64,000 bases of DNA from Vibrio sp. BS-M-Sm-2 (GCF_041504345.1 NZ_CP167895.1:1798001-1862000); one strand, 5' to 3'; counted from the first letter of the stretch, positions 43,106 through 53,469 are shown. Program-made: numbers and translations. The notes: a model not told the origin generated them from the sequence alone.

Positions 43106-44889
43106 TCAGGCTACTGTAACGTGAGAATCACTCATTTCTACAATCGATTCCTTCAACAACCCAGCATAAACTCCATTGTGAGCCACTAACTGTTGATGAC
43201 TACCTTGCTCAACAATTTCACCCTTTTCCAACACGAGAATGGTGTCCGAGTGGCGAACGGTGCTCAAGCGGTGTGCAATCGCAATCACGGTTTTTTCCTT
43301 AAACAGACGCTGCATCGCTTTTTGGATAAGGTCTTCGGTGATTGAATCTACCGAACTGGTCGCCTCATCAAGCATCATCAATTGCCCCCCTGTGCAACAG
43401 CTCGTGCGAACGAAATAAGCTGCGTTTGCCCCACAGACAAATTGGAGCCATTCTTTTCCAGATGGAAATCATAACCTTTAGGGAGTTGTTCAATAAACCT
43501 ATCGGCATAAACATAGCGCGCCGCCTGTTCAACCTCTGTTCTAGATAAATGTGTTTTACCCAGTGCAATATTGAACTGAATTGTTTCTTCAAATAAGTGT
43601 ACGTCTTGCATCATCATTGAGAACAAATGAGCAGAGTCTTCGCTTGAGATCTGCGACAACTCTATTCCATTCAACAAAATGCTACCTTCATAGTCTTGGT
43701 AGGTTTTAGAGATCAAACGCAGAATCGTCGACTTACCCGACCCCGTCAACCCCACAAGCGCGATTTGATGTCCTTTCTCCAATACAAACGAAACATTCTT
43801 TAGAACATAGGGAGAGTCATCTTTGTAACGGAAGCTCACTTTCTTAAACTCAAGGCTCACAAACTGTTCAAGCTGTTTCTCTAACTCGTTAGACGGCAAA
43901 AGGTTGCGTCCTTCCTCTTCCGTTGGCTCAACAAACAGCTCTTCAATATGATCGAACGCTGCAAATGAGCTCTGAATTGATGCAATTTGAGAAGTAAAAT
44001 CGCGGATCGGCACGAACACTTTTTCTAAGGTGTTGATGAACGCAATCAGCACCCCCAAAGTAAGCGCCCCTTCTATCACTTGCTCAGAGCCATACCAGAT
44101 CATAATCGCGATGGTGATCGAGGTAATGCCAGAGATAAACGAGAATAAAATCGCATCGTATTTATTGATCTTCTTCTGCGCTCTTAGAAACTCATCAGTA
44201 TAGCCTTGGTAGCGTTGTTCTACTTGCTCTTCTGCTCGGTACATCTGAACGGTTTTCATGCCAAATAAGACTTCTTGTAGGAAGCCAATACCGCGAGCGA
44301 GCGAAGAACGGGTCACCTTATATAAAGCACGAAGTCGGTTTCTCACATACACCGTCAAGTACATCACTGGCGGCATGATTATCAACACAATCATAGTTAA
44401 CTGCCAGTCAATAAAGAACATCATCACCAACAGAGCAATGGTATTAATGCTGTCTTTAACTAGCCCTACAACCGATTGAACAAACGTCTCGCCGATGGTT
44501 TCCAAGTCACTGGTTAGTCGCGAAAGCGTTACGCCAATCGGTGTGTTATCAAAATAGCTACGTGGCAGTTTAAGCACGCGATCGAACAGCACTGAGCGCA
44601 TGTCAGTTATCGTGTATTGTCCGGTTTTACGCAGGTTGTACGAATAGGTGGTATCCACAACATAGCTCGCTACCAGCACGGCAACGAGATAGAAGACGTA
44701 TTCGAGCAAACCATCCATATCACCGTGGCTCAGGTGAACATCGATCACTTGAATGATCAGCCAAGGGAACAACAAACTCGTGATGACAGAAAGAGGAAGC
44801 ATAGCGATGCCCAGAATCGCAGAGCCTTTGTATTTCTTAGCAAACTTAAAAAAGTGCTTGAGGTACTTGAGATCAACACCTTTTAACAT
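43106..44889 (-). pseudogene. Heterodimeric ABC exporter subunit (MdlB-like), frameshifted in the ATPase domain
   Basis: The 503-residue frame from 44889 has six membrane helices and most of an ATPase domain: Walker A LVGLTGSGKST and a signature LSVGQTQLI in place of LSGGQ. It stops at 43378 in CAG GGG GGC AAT TGA. The rest of the domain (LMMLDEATSSVDSITEDLIQ, Walker B and D-loop, then the H-loop IAIAHRLSTV) continues in another frame to 43106. Adding one G to the G6 run at 43386-43391 restores the protein (about 590 residues). It overlaps the partner gene by 7 nt. Either a sequencing error or a true single-base lesion. Confidence 0.8.
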
Positions 44890-46646
44890 GCTGCTGCCTC
44901 CGTTTCATTCTGCTGTAGTTGCCATGTATCGTAATAGTAATCGCACGTTTTCAATAACGTGGCGTGGTCGCCCTTCGCGATCACTTTACCTTCATTCAAC
45001 ACGATGATTTCATCCATATATTCAAGGGCATTAACGCGGTGTGAAACCACAAGAACCGACTGATTTTCCAATCGTTTAAACAAGCCTTCTAAGATCTTTC
45101 TTTCGGTTTCATAATCGACCGCAGACAGAACATTGTCCATGATGATCAAATCGGTGGGTTGTAGTAAAGCCCGAGCAATACTCAGGCGCTGCTTCTGACC
45201 ACCTGACAACATGATCCCTTTCTCACCAACTAAGGTTTGATCGCCATGCTCAAAACGCGTCACGTCACTGGCCAACTGGCTGAGCTCTAGCACTTCATCA
45301 ACCTGACTCTTTGCCAAATCAGTATCTAAGCTACCAAAACGGATATTGTCTTCGACGGTTGCTGAAAACAGGTAAGGGTCTTGAGTCACGGTTTTAATAT
45401 AACGGCGCAAGTCACTCCGTGAGAAGCTAGTGATGTCCTTTTCCCCAAGGAAAATCGCCGCTTCTGGAACGTCCAAATGATGGTTCAAGCAGTTCACTAA
45501 TGTCGTTTTACCCGCCCCTATTCCACCAAGTACACCGACTTTCTTGCCTACTGGGATATCAAAGCTGATGTCATCGAGAATCAGACGCTCTTCACCTGAA
45601 TAACTAAAGCTGAGATTGCGAACGGAAAACGTTTTTCCTTTTAGCGATTCAACATCTAACTCAGTGAGCCTATCTTCATCCAACTCTGGGACTTTGGCGT
45701 TAAGAATGGTTTGTGCACTTTGAATGCCTACCATGCCACGCTGATAAATGGTCGCGATTCTGCCAAGCTGCATCAATGGCATAGCGAGCAAAACCGAGTA
45801 AGTTAAGAAAGCGGTTATCTCACCAAGTGTGAGTTCCTGTCTCATCAACATGAAACCACCCAGACCAAGAATGATGATTTTCATCAGATCATTGGCGTAA
45901 TCGAGCACCGGCATGAAGAAGACCTGAATACGAGTGATCTTAAGACGACATTCAAGCAACAGTTGATTGAGCTTTTCAGTTTCCGCCTTCACCCAAGGTG
46001 ACATCTGTTGGCTCTTGATCAGATCAATCCCTGATAGGTAACTCATCAACTGAGCAGATAGATTTTGCAGTCGCTTCATGTGCTCTAAGTGCAGCGTTTT
46101 CATACGCTTGAAGCCCACACGGAAAATCACAAAAGCGATTGAGATAGGAATAATCGAATAAAGCGTTAATTCTGGTGAAATACGCCACATGTACAGAGGC
46201 GTCAGCGACAGAGCTAACAACGCATTAAAGAACTGCAGGAAGCCGACACCAAACATTAAACGAATACCGCTCAGGTCATTGTTGATGATTGAGATCAAGC
46301 GACCAGAAGCAAAGTGTTCGTGAAAGCTACTTGGTAAGCGGTTCAGCTTTTGTAAAAGGGTACTTTTAAGTGCAGCCTCTGTAATTCGCCCCGGATTAAG
46401 CGCATAAATACGAGACAAAATTCTCACCACAACCATGGCAACCGACATACCGACCACAATCCAAACATAGGTTTGAAGCTGTTGGTGGCCAGTTGAAGAG
46501 GCATCATCAATCAAATCTATCGCCAATTGGATATAACGAGGGATCTCTACTTGTAACCAGTTGACGAGAAAGATGAACACAATCGCCAACAAGTACGAGG
46601 TGCGATTCATGCGCAGATAATGGGCAATAAACTGTCTTTTATTCAT
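44883..46646 (-). CDS. Heterodimeric ABC exporter subunit (MdlA-like)
   Basis: A 587-residue type IV ABC exporter with an N-terminal six-helix domain and a C-terminal ATPase (Walker A LGGIGAGKTT, signature LSGGQKQRLS, Walker B LIIMDNVLSAVD, H-loop VVSHRV). The residue after the Walker B Asp is Asn, so its own ATP site is degenerate, while its partner keeps Glu but has LSVGQ. Together they make one canonical and one degenerate site, as in TM287/288-like exporters. ATG 46646 is preferred to a GTG at 46673. Substrate unknown (drugs or lipids). Confidence 0.88.
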   Translation of the reverse strand: MNKRQFIAHYLRMNRTSYLLAIVFIFLVNWLQVEIPRYIQLAIDLIDDASSTGHQQLQTYVWIVVGMSVAMVVVRILSRIYALNPGRITEAALKSTLLQKLNRLPSSFHEHFASGRLISIINNDLSGIRLMFGVGFLQFFNALLALSLTPLYMWRISPELTLYSIIPISIAFVIFRVGFKRMKTLHLEHMKRLQNLSAQLMSYLSGIDLIKSQQMSPWVKAETEKLNQLLLECRLKITRIQVFFMPVLDYANDLMKIIILGLGGFMLMRQELTLGEITAFLTYSVLLAMPLMQLGRIATIYQRGMVGIQSAQTILNAKVPELDEDRLTELDVESLKGKTFSVRNLSFSYSGEERLILDDISFDIPVGKKVGVLGGIGAGKTTLVNCLNHHLDVPEAAIFLGEKDITSFSRSDLRRYIKTVTQDPYLFSATVEDNIRFGSLDTDLAKSQVDEVLELSQLASDVTRFEHGDQTLVGEKGIMLSGGQKQRLSIARALLQPTDLIIMDNVLSAVDYETERKILEGLFKRLENQSVLVVSHRVNALEYMDEIIVLNEGKVIAKGDHATLLKTCDYYYDTWQLQQNETEAAAC

Positions 46647-46818
46647 AGTATTCTTTGTTTGGGGCAGGCTCACAGCGAGATTTAGCGATATGACCGGGCA
46701 GTTAAACTAAATAGGGCCATCGCTGAGTAAAGATACATCAAAAACATCTAGTTGACAATATCAACCACATTCAGTGATTGGTTACCGTTATTACATTTTA
46801 GCATTGCTAGAAACAACT

Positions 46819-46840
46819 TTGCCGCCAAAAATGGCGGCAA
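46819..46840. repeat. GC-rich hairpin downstream of the NUDIX gene
   Basis: TTGCCGCCA, AAAA, TGGCGGCAA, a perfect 9-bp stem 34 nt after the NUDIX stop. It lacks a T-tract, so termination is uncertain. Confidence 0.5.
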
Positions 46841-46873
46841 ATAAATAGCTTAACAGGCTTGTATTGATAAAAG

Positions 46874-47392
46874 CTAAAGCATCTCTTTGGCAATCAAATG
46901 CAGCAAAAAGGTTTCACGTTCAATACTCATCCCCTTCTTAGGGCTCTCGGCCATCGTCTTTTCGTTGTGTGCGATCGCTTCATGGATATTCATCCACACT
47001 GGCTTCATCCCATTTTTCACTTCGTAGTCTTCGTAAGCTGTTTCACCAAGCTCGCGATCAATCTTGCATGAGTAACAGTAAGAGATCATGTGCATCAGAT
47101 CCGCATCGTCTTTATACCAAGGACGAAACTCTTCAAAAATACCGAACGGCTTGATGCTATGGATATTCTTCGCGCCTGTCTCTTCTTCGAGTTCACGGAC
47201 CATACCAGCAATCACATCTTCCCCTTCATCCAAACCACCACCAGGAATGGTGTAGTCGTGATAACGCTCTGTATAGAGCATCAGAATGTCTTCACCATCT
47301 AACACAATGGCACGGGCAGCGTTGCGCTTATAGACCGTTTTATTATCTAGATGGTCGATATCAGGGTGGATGGTTGTTTTTAGGTGTCTCAT
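46874..47392 (-). CDS. NUDIX hydrolase
   Basis: A 172-residue protein with a complete NUDIX box, GGGLDEGEDVIAGMVRELEE followed by ETG (about residues 50-72), which binds Mg2+ for diphosphate hydrolysis. The substrate is not recognisable; relatives act on nucleoside diphosphate derivatives. Single gene. Confidence 0.88.
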   Translation of the reverse strand: MRHLKTTIHPDIDHLDNKTVYKRNAARAIVLDGEDILMLYTERYHDYTIPGGGLDEGEDVIAGMVRELEEETGAKNIHSIKPFGIFEEFRPWYKDDADLMHMISYCYSCKIDRELGETAYEDYEVKNGMKPVWMNIHEAIAHNEKTMAESPKKGMSIERETFLLHLIAKEML

Positions 47393-47694
47393 GATTGTGA
47401 CTGCTCTACTGAATTTGGCGGCATCATATCATAATCATCAATAGATTCGAGGTTCACAATCGTCAACAAGAACTTATCGGACGGAGATATTCTAACGCTA
47501 ACTTAAATCCACTTAGCTTGATCCAACACTCAAAAAGTAGTTAAAGATGGAGAAATATCAACCTATTTCAATATCTTGACCAAATTAGGACAACCTTTTC
47601 TGAAATCTAAAATATACTCATTTCATAGAGCTTCTCATTGGGTTCTGTAGAACTTAACGCATTCGATTATAGAGTTATCACGTAGGAGATAAAC
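47393..47694. other. Intergenic region
   Basis: 302 nt between the NUDIX gene and the DUF333 gene, divergent. AGGAG at 47683-47687 is the ribosome site of the latter. Nothing else is seen. Confidence 0.5.
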
Positions 47695-47949
47695 ATGAAA
47701 AAAATTGGTTTGATGGCTGTATGTGCCGTTGTATTGGGCGGTTGTGCAAACGACTATGCAGAATATAGCGAAGGCCAACGTGTTTCAGTCGCTAACCCAG
47801 CAGCGGTTTATTGTGTTCAACAGGACGGTGAATTAGACACGGTGACTGAAAACAATCAACGTACAACTTACTGTGTATTCGATGACGGTGAGCGTATTGA
47901 ACAGTGGGAGTACTACCGCAATAACCATGAGCAAGAAACTGAAAAGTAA
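47695..47949 (+). CDS. DUF333 lipoprotein
   Basis: An 84-residue lipoprotein with the lipobox LGGC (Cys17) and one DUF333 domain (ANPAAVYCVQQDGELDTVTE, then YCVFDDGERIEQWEYYR). The family is widespread in enterobacterial and Vibrio envelopes; function unknown ('hemolysin-like' names are unsupported). Confidence 0.88.
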   Translation: MKKIGLMAVCAVVLGGCANDYAEYSEGQRVSVANPAAVYCVQQDGELDTVTENNQRTTYCVFDDGERIEQWEYYRNNHEQETEK

Positions 47950-48160
47950 TCACTTATCTTACAAGTTTCCAATCTCAAAGCTTTAAAACCCTCCCCCTAA
48001 AAATTCAATTAAGTTACGTAAACTGCCTGCCATAAGGCAGCGGTTTACCGTACACACACACCAATTGAACAGTGTTTTATTTCTGACATAGCTCTGACAT
48101 TAGCCTAACCTAGGCCGATAGAATGCCCGCCTGTTACAAAATTTTACACATAGAATTATT

Positions 48161-48838
48161 ATGAAAAGCCAATCAAAAACGAAAGAACAAACTCAAATGT
48201 CATTTGAACTGCCAGAGTTCACCCTTTCCCAGTCGACATCTCAAGTGATCTTCAAACGCTGCCAAACCGCTCTCGTTGTTTTAGCGATTGGTATTGTCGC
48301 AAACCTTGCGCTTCGAATTGATTTCGTATTGTTGAATGGCAATGTTGGTGAGATCTCGGTGACCGAGATGCTGCAACAGTTACTGCTTATTATCGCGTCT
48401 GGGTCTTTTGCTTATCTAGCAAGAGAGACCCGTGAAGTTAAGCACGCAGCTATGCTCATCTGTGCATTCTTCAGTGTGATGTTTATTCGTGAAATGGATT
48501 TTTGGTTCGACAAGATTGTACATGGCGCTTGGGTTGTCCCTGCCCTCTTGGTTGCTGGTAGCGCAATTTTCTATGCGATTAAAAATGGTAAACGAACCAT
48601 TGATCAGCTTGCACTTATTCTTGCATCCCCACACATGAATTTGCTAGTGACTGGCGTGATGCTACTGTTGGTATTCTCCCGCCTATTTGGCATGGGTAGC
48701 TTCTGGCACAATGTTATGGGCGATGATTACGTTCGAGCGGTTAAAAACATCGCAGAAGAAGGCACAGAGCTTCTAGCTTACTGTCTGATTGCGTTTGCGA
48801 GTTTAAAAACCGTTATTGGCATCACGAGAAAGAAATAA
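48161..48838 (+). CDS. Inner-membrane protein, unknown function
   Basis: A 225-residue protein with about six membrane helices (around residues 32-50, 64-82, 88-104, 117-134, 148-168, 198-218). It has a conserved-looking FIREMDFWFDKIVHGAW loop and ends AYCLIAFASLKTVIGITRKK. No family name is recognised; HGAW and acidic loop residues recall metal- or heme-binding membrane proteins, which is speculation. Confidence 0.6.
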   Translation: MKSQSKTKEQTQMSFELPEFTLSQSTSQVIFKRCQTALVVLAIGIVANLALRIDFVLLNGNVGEISVTEMLQQLLLIIASGSFAYLARETREVKHAAMLICAFFSVMFIREMDFWFDKIVHGAWVVPALLVAGSAIFYAIKNGKRTIDQLALILASPHMNLLVTGVMLLLVFSRLFGMGSFWHNVMGDDYVRAVKNIAEEGTELLAYCLIAFASLKTVIGITRKK

Positions 48839-48842
48839 TCAC

Positions 48843-49721
48843 CTATCGCCACCAGCGATGCGTGCGATCCGATTCCGGATCTAAATAACGATTCAATAAA
48901 GTCAGGTTAGTATCTAGTAGAGCTAGGTATCCCCTGACTTTTTTTATGTCTGTACCCACTGACGTCTGCTGGATACAGCTCTCCAATACTGGGATTAAAC
49001 TGTCTACAATTTCAAAGTGAGATGAACGTCCGACGAGCTCCTTGGCAGTTATCAGTGCTTCCAAAGACAGCCTTTCGGGCTCTCGTCTAACCAACTCCAA
49101 ATCTCGCTTAAATACGCCCGCACAGACACCTTCAAGATAGACTCGATAGGTCGTCAGTACATCCATCAACAGAAACAATTGCCCTTGAGCACTTTGATGT
49201 GGGTATGGCACCGCAACATGAGCCTCCAACCTGCGATCTACTTGCAGCTCCACCCCAAGTGCGGAACACTTCTCGATGAGAACTTTAAGCAAACCTTGCT
49301 CGTCCATGAGCGATTGAATCTCGAATATACGTTGTAAGTGGTAGTCATTAGAAACGAATGTCACCTGCACACTCTGCCCGCGAGTAAACAGCCCGCTTGC
49401 AACCATCTCTGAGGCCAAGTTCTGAATGTTCTCGACAGTGTTGGTCGAATGCTGCTCAAGCAAAATCGCCCCTAACGGGAACGGATGTGCACGCTGATTT
49501 TCAAGCTTTCTAAAATACTGGTGCATCGCATCGGCTTCTGAGAGGGTTTGCCCTTTTGTGATCCCACCACAGAATGCAACGGCAGTTTGCTGATTCGACT
49601 CTTCGACCAAAGGCTCCACCAGATACTTAACTAAAGCATCAACTCGACTGATTCCTTCATCAGTCAATTTATTCTCATTAAGTCGCTTACCCAGCACAAT
49701 AAGGAGGTGATTAATGCTCAT
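48843..49721 (-). CDS. ydcF: YdcF-like DUF218 protein
   Basis: A 292-residue protein beginning LLIVLGKRLNENKLTDEGIS, the DUF218 nucleotide-fold start, followed by VAFCGGITKGQTLSEADAM and LEQHSTNTVENIQNLASEM. YdcF-type proteins bind S-adenosylmethionine in vitro; the physiological role is unclear. The family length is about 260-300. It converges with the membrane-protein gene with a 4-nt gap. Confidence 0.75.
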   Translation of the reverse strand: MSINHLLIVLGKRLNENKLTDEGISRVDALVKYLVEPLVEESNQQTAVAFCGGITKGQTLSEADAMHQYFRKLENQRAHPFPLGAILLEQHSTNTVENIQNLASEMVASGLFTRGQSVQVTFVSNDYHLQRIFEIQSLMDEQGLLKVLIEKCSALGVELQVDRRLEAHVAVPYPHQSAQGQLFLLMDVLTTYRVYLEGVCAGVFKRDLELVRREPERLSLEALITAKELVGRSSHFEIVDSLIPVLESCIQQTSVGTDIKKVRGYLALLDTNLTLLNRYLDPESDRTHRWWR

Positions 49722-50059
49722 TTTATGTTCAAGTCTCGTTTTGGGGATTAGATGAAGTGAATTATGTATACAATACTTGTTAACAAAAGTATTTTGAAAT
49801 TCTTATATGTTGCTCGCAATAACGCTCACTATTGATAGCAACACTTTAGGTCATACAAGAATAGACGTGTCGCTTTAAAGCAAACATAGCACGCTCTTGT
49901 ATTTCATCGCTCTATGCTTGTTAGCATGAGTCGATAAAAGAGCCGTTTCAATCAATGATTAGGCTCAATCACGAATAGGTTCACTCAAAGAAGTGGAACT
50001 AACTAAATATAAATTTTACACAGAGTTCGTTCATCGAACCGTCTTCACAGGAAGTTACT
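49722..50059. other. Intergenic region upstream of sdaA
   Basis: 338 nt, divergent promoters. An AGGAAG ribosome site sits at 50049-50054. No other element recognised. Confidence 0.5.
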
Positions 50060-51430
50060 ATGCTGTCTATTTTTGATATCTACAAAATTGGAGTTGGGCC
50101 GTCCAGCTCCCACACAAATGGACCAATGATCGCTGGGTTTAATTTTACCAAAAAAATTGATGCTCAACTTAAGCAAGTGAAGCGTATTCAAATCGACTTA
50201 TACGGCTCGTTATCATTGACGGGTATTGGTCACCACACAGACAGAGCGACCTTATTAGGTTTGCTAGGTAACCGCCCTGACACCATTAAAATTACCAGTG
50301 CTAACCAAGCAATGCGTAAAGCGATTGAAGACAAATCTCTATTGGTTAGCGGTAACCATGAAATTCATTTCGATGTAGAAAGCGACCTACTCTTCCACAA
50401 AACCAACCTTCCATTGCATGAAAATGGCATGACTATCTCTGCCTTTGACGCAAGCGGCAGCCTTCTGGATATGGAAACGTACTACTCAATTGGTGGTGGC
50501 TTTATCGCAACCGCTGATGAGCTACAAAACGGCAAGCAAGAAGCAGAAACACAAGTTGAGTTCCCTTTCTCTTCAGCTGATCAGTTACTTGAACTATCAG
50601 AGCAACAAGGACTTAGCCTTGGTGGCTTAATCCTGCGCAATGAAGTTTCATTCCAAGATATGGATATGATTGACCAGAAAGCCGACCAAATTTGGAAGGT
50701 GATGTCTCTGTGTATGCAGCGTGGCTTTGACACCGAAGGCATTCTTGATGGCGGCCTAGAAGTAACGCGTCGAGCACCTGCTCTTTTGAAAAAGCTGGAA
50801 GCGAATGCCTCGATTGAAAACGATCCAATGGAGATCATGGATTGGATTAACCTGTTTGCCTTTGCCGTGAGTGAAGAAAATGCAGCAGGTGGTCAGGTCG
50901 TGACATCACCAACCAATGGTGCTGCTGGCGTTATTCCTGCAGTATTAATGTACTACCATCGTTTCATCAAAGAGCTAGACACTAAGCAGCTTAAAGACTT
51001 CTTGGCAGTCTCTGGTGCTATCGGCATCTTATACAAAACCAATGCTTCGATTTCTGGCGCAGAGGTCGGTTGTCAGGGTGAAGTCGGCGTATCTTCATCA
51101 ATGGCCGCTGCAGGCCTAACTGCCCTGCGTGGCGGTAGCAACGAACAAATTTGTATTGCAGCTGAGATCGCGATGGAACACTCACTGGGCATGACATGTG
51201 ACCCTATCGGTGGTCTTGTACAAGTACCATGCATCGAACGTAACGCAATGGGTGCAATGAAAGCGATCAATGCATCACGCATGGCACTGAAACGTACCAG
51301 CAAGTGTCTTATCTCGTTAGACAAAGTTATCGAAACCATGTATCAAACAGGTAAAGACATGAACAAGAAGTACCGTGAAACTTCTCTAGGAGGCCTAGCC
51401 GTGATCCACATGGCACCACCGTGTGAATAA
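50060..51430 (+). CDS. sdaA: L-serine ammonia-lyase (iron-sulfur)
   Basis: A 456-residue enzyme that deaminates L-serine to pyruvate and ammonia. It starts with MLSIFDIYKIGVGPSSSHTN (the SSSHT serine-binding lobe). The alpha domain has SPTNGAAGVIPAVLMYYHRF and the 4Fe-4S cysteines in GAEVGCQGEVGVS, GMTCDPIGGLVQVPCIERNA. The C-terminal PPCE tail is also typical. Length fits SdaA/SdaB (454-455). Confidence 0.95.
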   Translation: MLSIFDIYKIGVGPSSSHTNGPMIAGFNFTKKIDAQLKQVKRIQIDLYGSLSLTGIGHHTDRATLLGLLGNRPDTIKITSANQAMRKAIEDKSLLVSGNHEIHFDVESDLLFHKTNLPLHENGMTISAFDASGSLLDMETYYSIGGGFIATADELQNGKQEAETQVEFPFSSADQLLELSEQQGLSLGGLILRNEVSFQDMDMIDQKADQIWKVMSLCMQRGFDTEGILDGGLEVTRRAPALLKKLEANASIENDPMEIMDWINLFAFAVSEENAAGGQVVTSPTNGAAGVIPAVLMYYHRFIKELDTKQLKDFLAVSGAIGILYKTNASISGAEVGCQGEVGVSSSMAAAGLTALRGGSNEQICIAAEIAMEHSLGMTCDPIGGLVQVPCIERNAMGAMKAINASRMALKRTSKCLISLDKVIETMYQTGKDMNKKYRETSLGGLAVIHMAPPCE

Positions 51431-51845
51431 CAGACAAGAACACGATTGGAGAAAGCCTCTATAGAGACGGCATTCTTGTAAACTTAGGTTTCAATATCTC
51501 AACAAAGCCAGCCACTAAGCTGGCTTTTTTATTGGCTAAAGCCCAGCAGCCAATTGAAAGTACTACTCACTCAAAACACTTTACCAGATAGATGCCTCTA
51601 ACTTTCCCTTTATTAGTTCATTACTTAGCCGCAAATGATGGCGGCTAAATTTCAAACCGCTATGCATCCACTAGCAAAATCTAACGTTGCAAATTTCATT
51701 CATGAGAAATATGAATGCACTCATAAGAAAAGATATATCGAGTAAAGTTCGGTTTGGGATAGATGTTTCAGTTTATGTATTACTACCAATGATATTATAA
51801 TTGGGTAATTACACTACATATTAATACAAATGTGAGAATAAAATA
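51431..51845. other. Intergenic region between sdaA and the POT transporter gene
   Basis: 415 nt. It begins with the sdaA terminator (separate entry). A GC-rich hairpin AGCCGC/GCGGCT lies at about 51629-51646. The rest is AT-rich promoter-like DNA with no coding frame. Confidence 0.55.
51504..51530 (+). terminator. Terminator of sdaA
   Basis: AAAGCCAGC, CACTAA, GCTGGCTTT, then TTT. Confidence 0.93.
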
Positions 51846-53324
51846 ATGTGGAATAGATTAAACAAATCAATGATGTTCTGCCAAATGATGTTCGGACTTT
51901 CGTTCTATGGCGTCATGGTGATCTTGACTCGTTTCTTCCTTGAAGATCTGAACTACAATGAAGCCGACACCATGATGGTTGTTGGTGCTTTCTCTGCAAT
52001 CGGACCGCTATTTGCTATCGCAGGTGGCTTTATCGCCGACAAATTCTTAGGTGCTTATCGTTCTTTAACCATCGCTTTTCTGGGATTCGCGAGTGGTTAC
52101 GTTTTACTAGTACTAGGCGCTGCAGCAACCAATGTGCCTATGGCATTGTGTGGTATTGCGTTAGCAAGTTATGCACGTGGTTTGATGTCCCCTTCTTACC
52201 CAAGTCTTTACAAACGCACGTTCAAAACTCAAGAAGACTTTGAGAACTGCTACCCAATCAACTACTCAGTAAACAATATTGGTGCTCTGCTAGGTCAATA
52301 CTTATTCCCAATGCTAGTGCTTGTTGTTGGTTTCCACGGTGGTTTCCTTCTTTCTGCTGTTCTAGCGGGTGCGGCGCTTCTGATGATGATCTTTGTTCGC
52401 AAAGGCCTTGTTGAAGCAAGTGCAGAAATCGATCAACAACCAGTAAGTACGAAAAACTGGGCAGCCTTCCTTGGTCTTTCTGCCGCTATGATTGGCTTGG
52501 TATTCTTCATGTTCTCTAACATGGATATTGGCCAAAACATCGTATACGCAATTGGCGGTGCAGCGATCATCTATTTTGTTTCTTTGATGATGAAATCGAA
52601 GAAATCAGACATGCTTAAAATGGGCACAATCTTAATCATCACCTTCCTGACGACATGTTTCTTCGTGTACTACGGCCAGATGATGACATCGATGACAATG
52701 GTAGCGATCAACACAATGCGTGGTGACCTATTTGGCTTCATCCCTGTTGCTCCAGAAGCTTCAATGGCAATGAACCCACTGTGGTGTATGGTTGCAGGCC
52801 CAATCATTGCGGGTATCTTCTCTAACCTAGAAAAGAAAAACATTAACTTCTCTACTGCAACCAAAGTAGGTTTCTCGTTCATCCTTACGGCTATCGCTTT
52901 CGGTATCCTTACGATGGCAGTAACCACAGTTGGTGATGATGTTCTGATCCGCCCAGAAGTCTTCCTAGCGATCCACTTCTTCCTAGCGTTTGGTGAAGTG
53001 ATTGTAGGTTCAATGGTTGTAGCCTTCATCCTGTCTGTTGCACCTAAGCACATCGAGAACTTCTCTGTAAGTTTGTTCTCTGTTGCTATCGCACTATCAG
53101 GCATTGTTGGTGCCGTATTCTCAACGTCTATTGCACTAGAGAAAGGTCAAGAAATCACACAAGAAATCGTGCAAACGGTTTACGGTGACTACTTCCAAAT
53201 GCTGACCGTTTTAGCTGTCGTGATGGTTGGTATCGCAATGGCTGCATCGTTCATTATTCGTAAGATGCTAGAAGCTGCAAAAGCCGCTGACGAAACGATT
53301 GAACTAGAGCAAGCAAACAGCTAA
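51846..53324 (+). CDS. Proton-dependent oligopeptide transporter (POT/PTR2 family)
   Basis: A 492-residue membrane protein with about 14 helices that imports di- and tripeptides with protons. The N-terminus SFYGVMVILTRFF is a variant of the ExxERFxYY region, the RSLTIAFLGFASGYVLL segment is helix 3, and PINYSVNNIGALLGQYL is the PTR2 signature in helix 5. The ExxER motif is altered (SFYGV), so proton coupling may differ from DtpA. Single gene with its own terminator. Confidence 0.8.
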   Translation: MWNRLNKSMMFCQMMFGLSFYGVMVILTRFFLEDLNYNEADTMMVVGAFSAIGPLFAIAGGFIADKFLGAYRSLTIAFLGFASGYVLLVLGAAATNVPMALCGIALASYARGLMSPSYPSLYKRTFKTQEDFENCYPINYSVNNIGALLGQYLFPMLVLVVGFHGGFLLSAVLAGAALLMMIFVRKGLVEASAEIDQQPVSTKNWAAFLGLSAAMIGLVFFMFSNMDIGQNIVYAIGGAAIIYFVSLMMKSKKSDMLKMGTILIITFLTTCFFVYYGQMMTSMTMVAINTMRGDLFGFIPVAPEASMAMNPLWCMVAGPIIAGIFSNLEKKNINFSTATKVGFSFILTAIAFGILTMAVTTVGDDVLIRPEVFLAIHFFLAFGEVIVGSMVVAFILSVAPKHIENFSVSLFSVAIALSGIVGAVFSTSIALEKGQEITQEIVQTVYGDYFQMLTVLAVVMVGIAMAASFIIRKMLEAAKAADETIELEQANS

Positions 53325-53355
53325 TTCTGATCACGTTAACCCGCTCTAATACATC

Positions 53356-53385
53356 AAGCCCTTTAGTTTTCTAAAGGGCTTTTTT
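53356..53385 (+). terminator. Terminator of the POT gene
   Basis: AAGCCCTTTAG, TTTT, CTAAAGGGCTT followed by TTTT. Confidence 0.95.
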
Positions 53386-53450
53386 GTTGAGGTTGTTGTC
53401 AATATAGATCAGAGCATTCAAGTTACGTTGCATCTGTGTAAATAAAAGTA

Positions 53451-53469
53451 AATGATAACTATTAGTATT
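53451..53469 (+). promoter_or_regulatory. Candidate Fur box
   Basis: AATGATAACTATTAGTATT resembles the Fur consensus GATAATGATAATCATTATC (repeated GATAAT-like hexamers) and lies 57 nt upstream of the siderophore-interacting protein gene, as expected for iron control. Confidence 0.5.
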
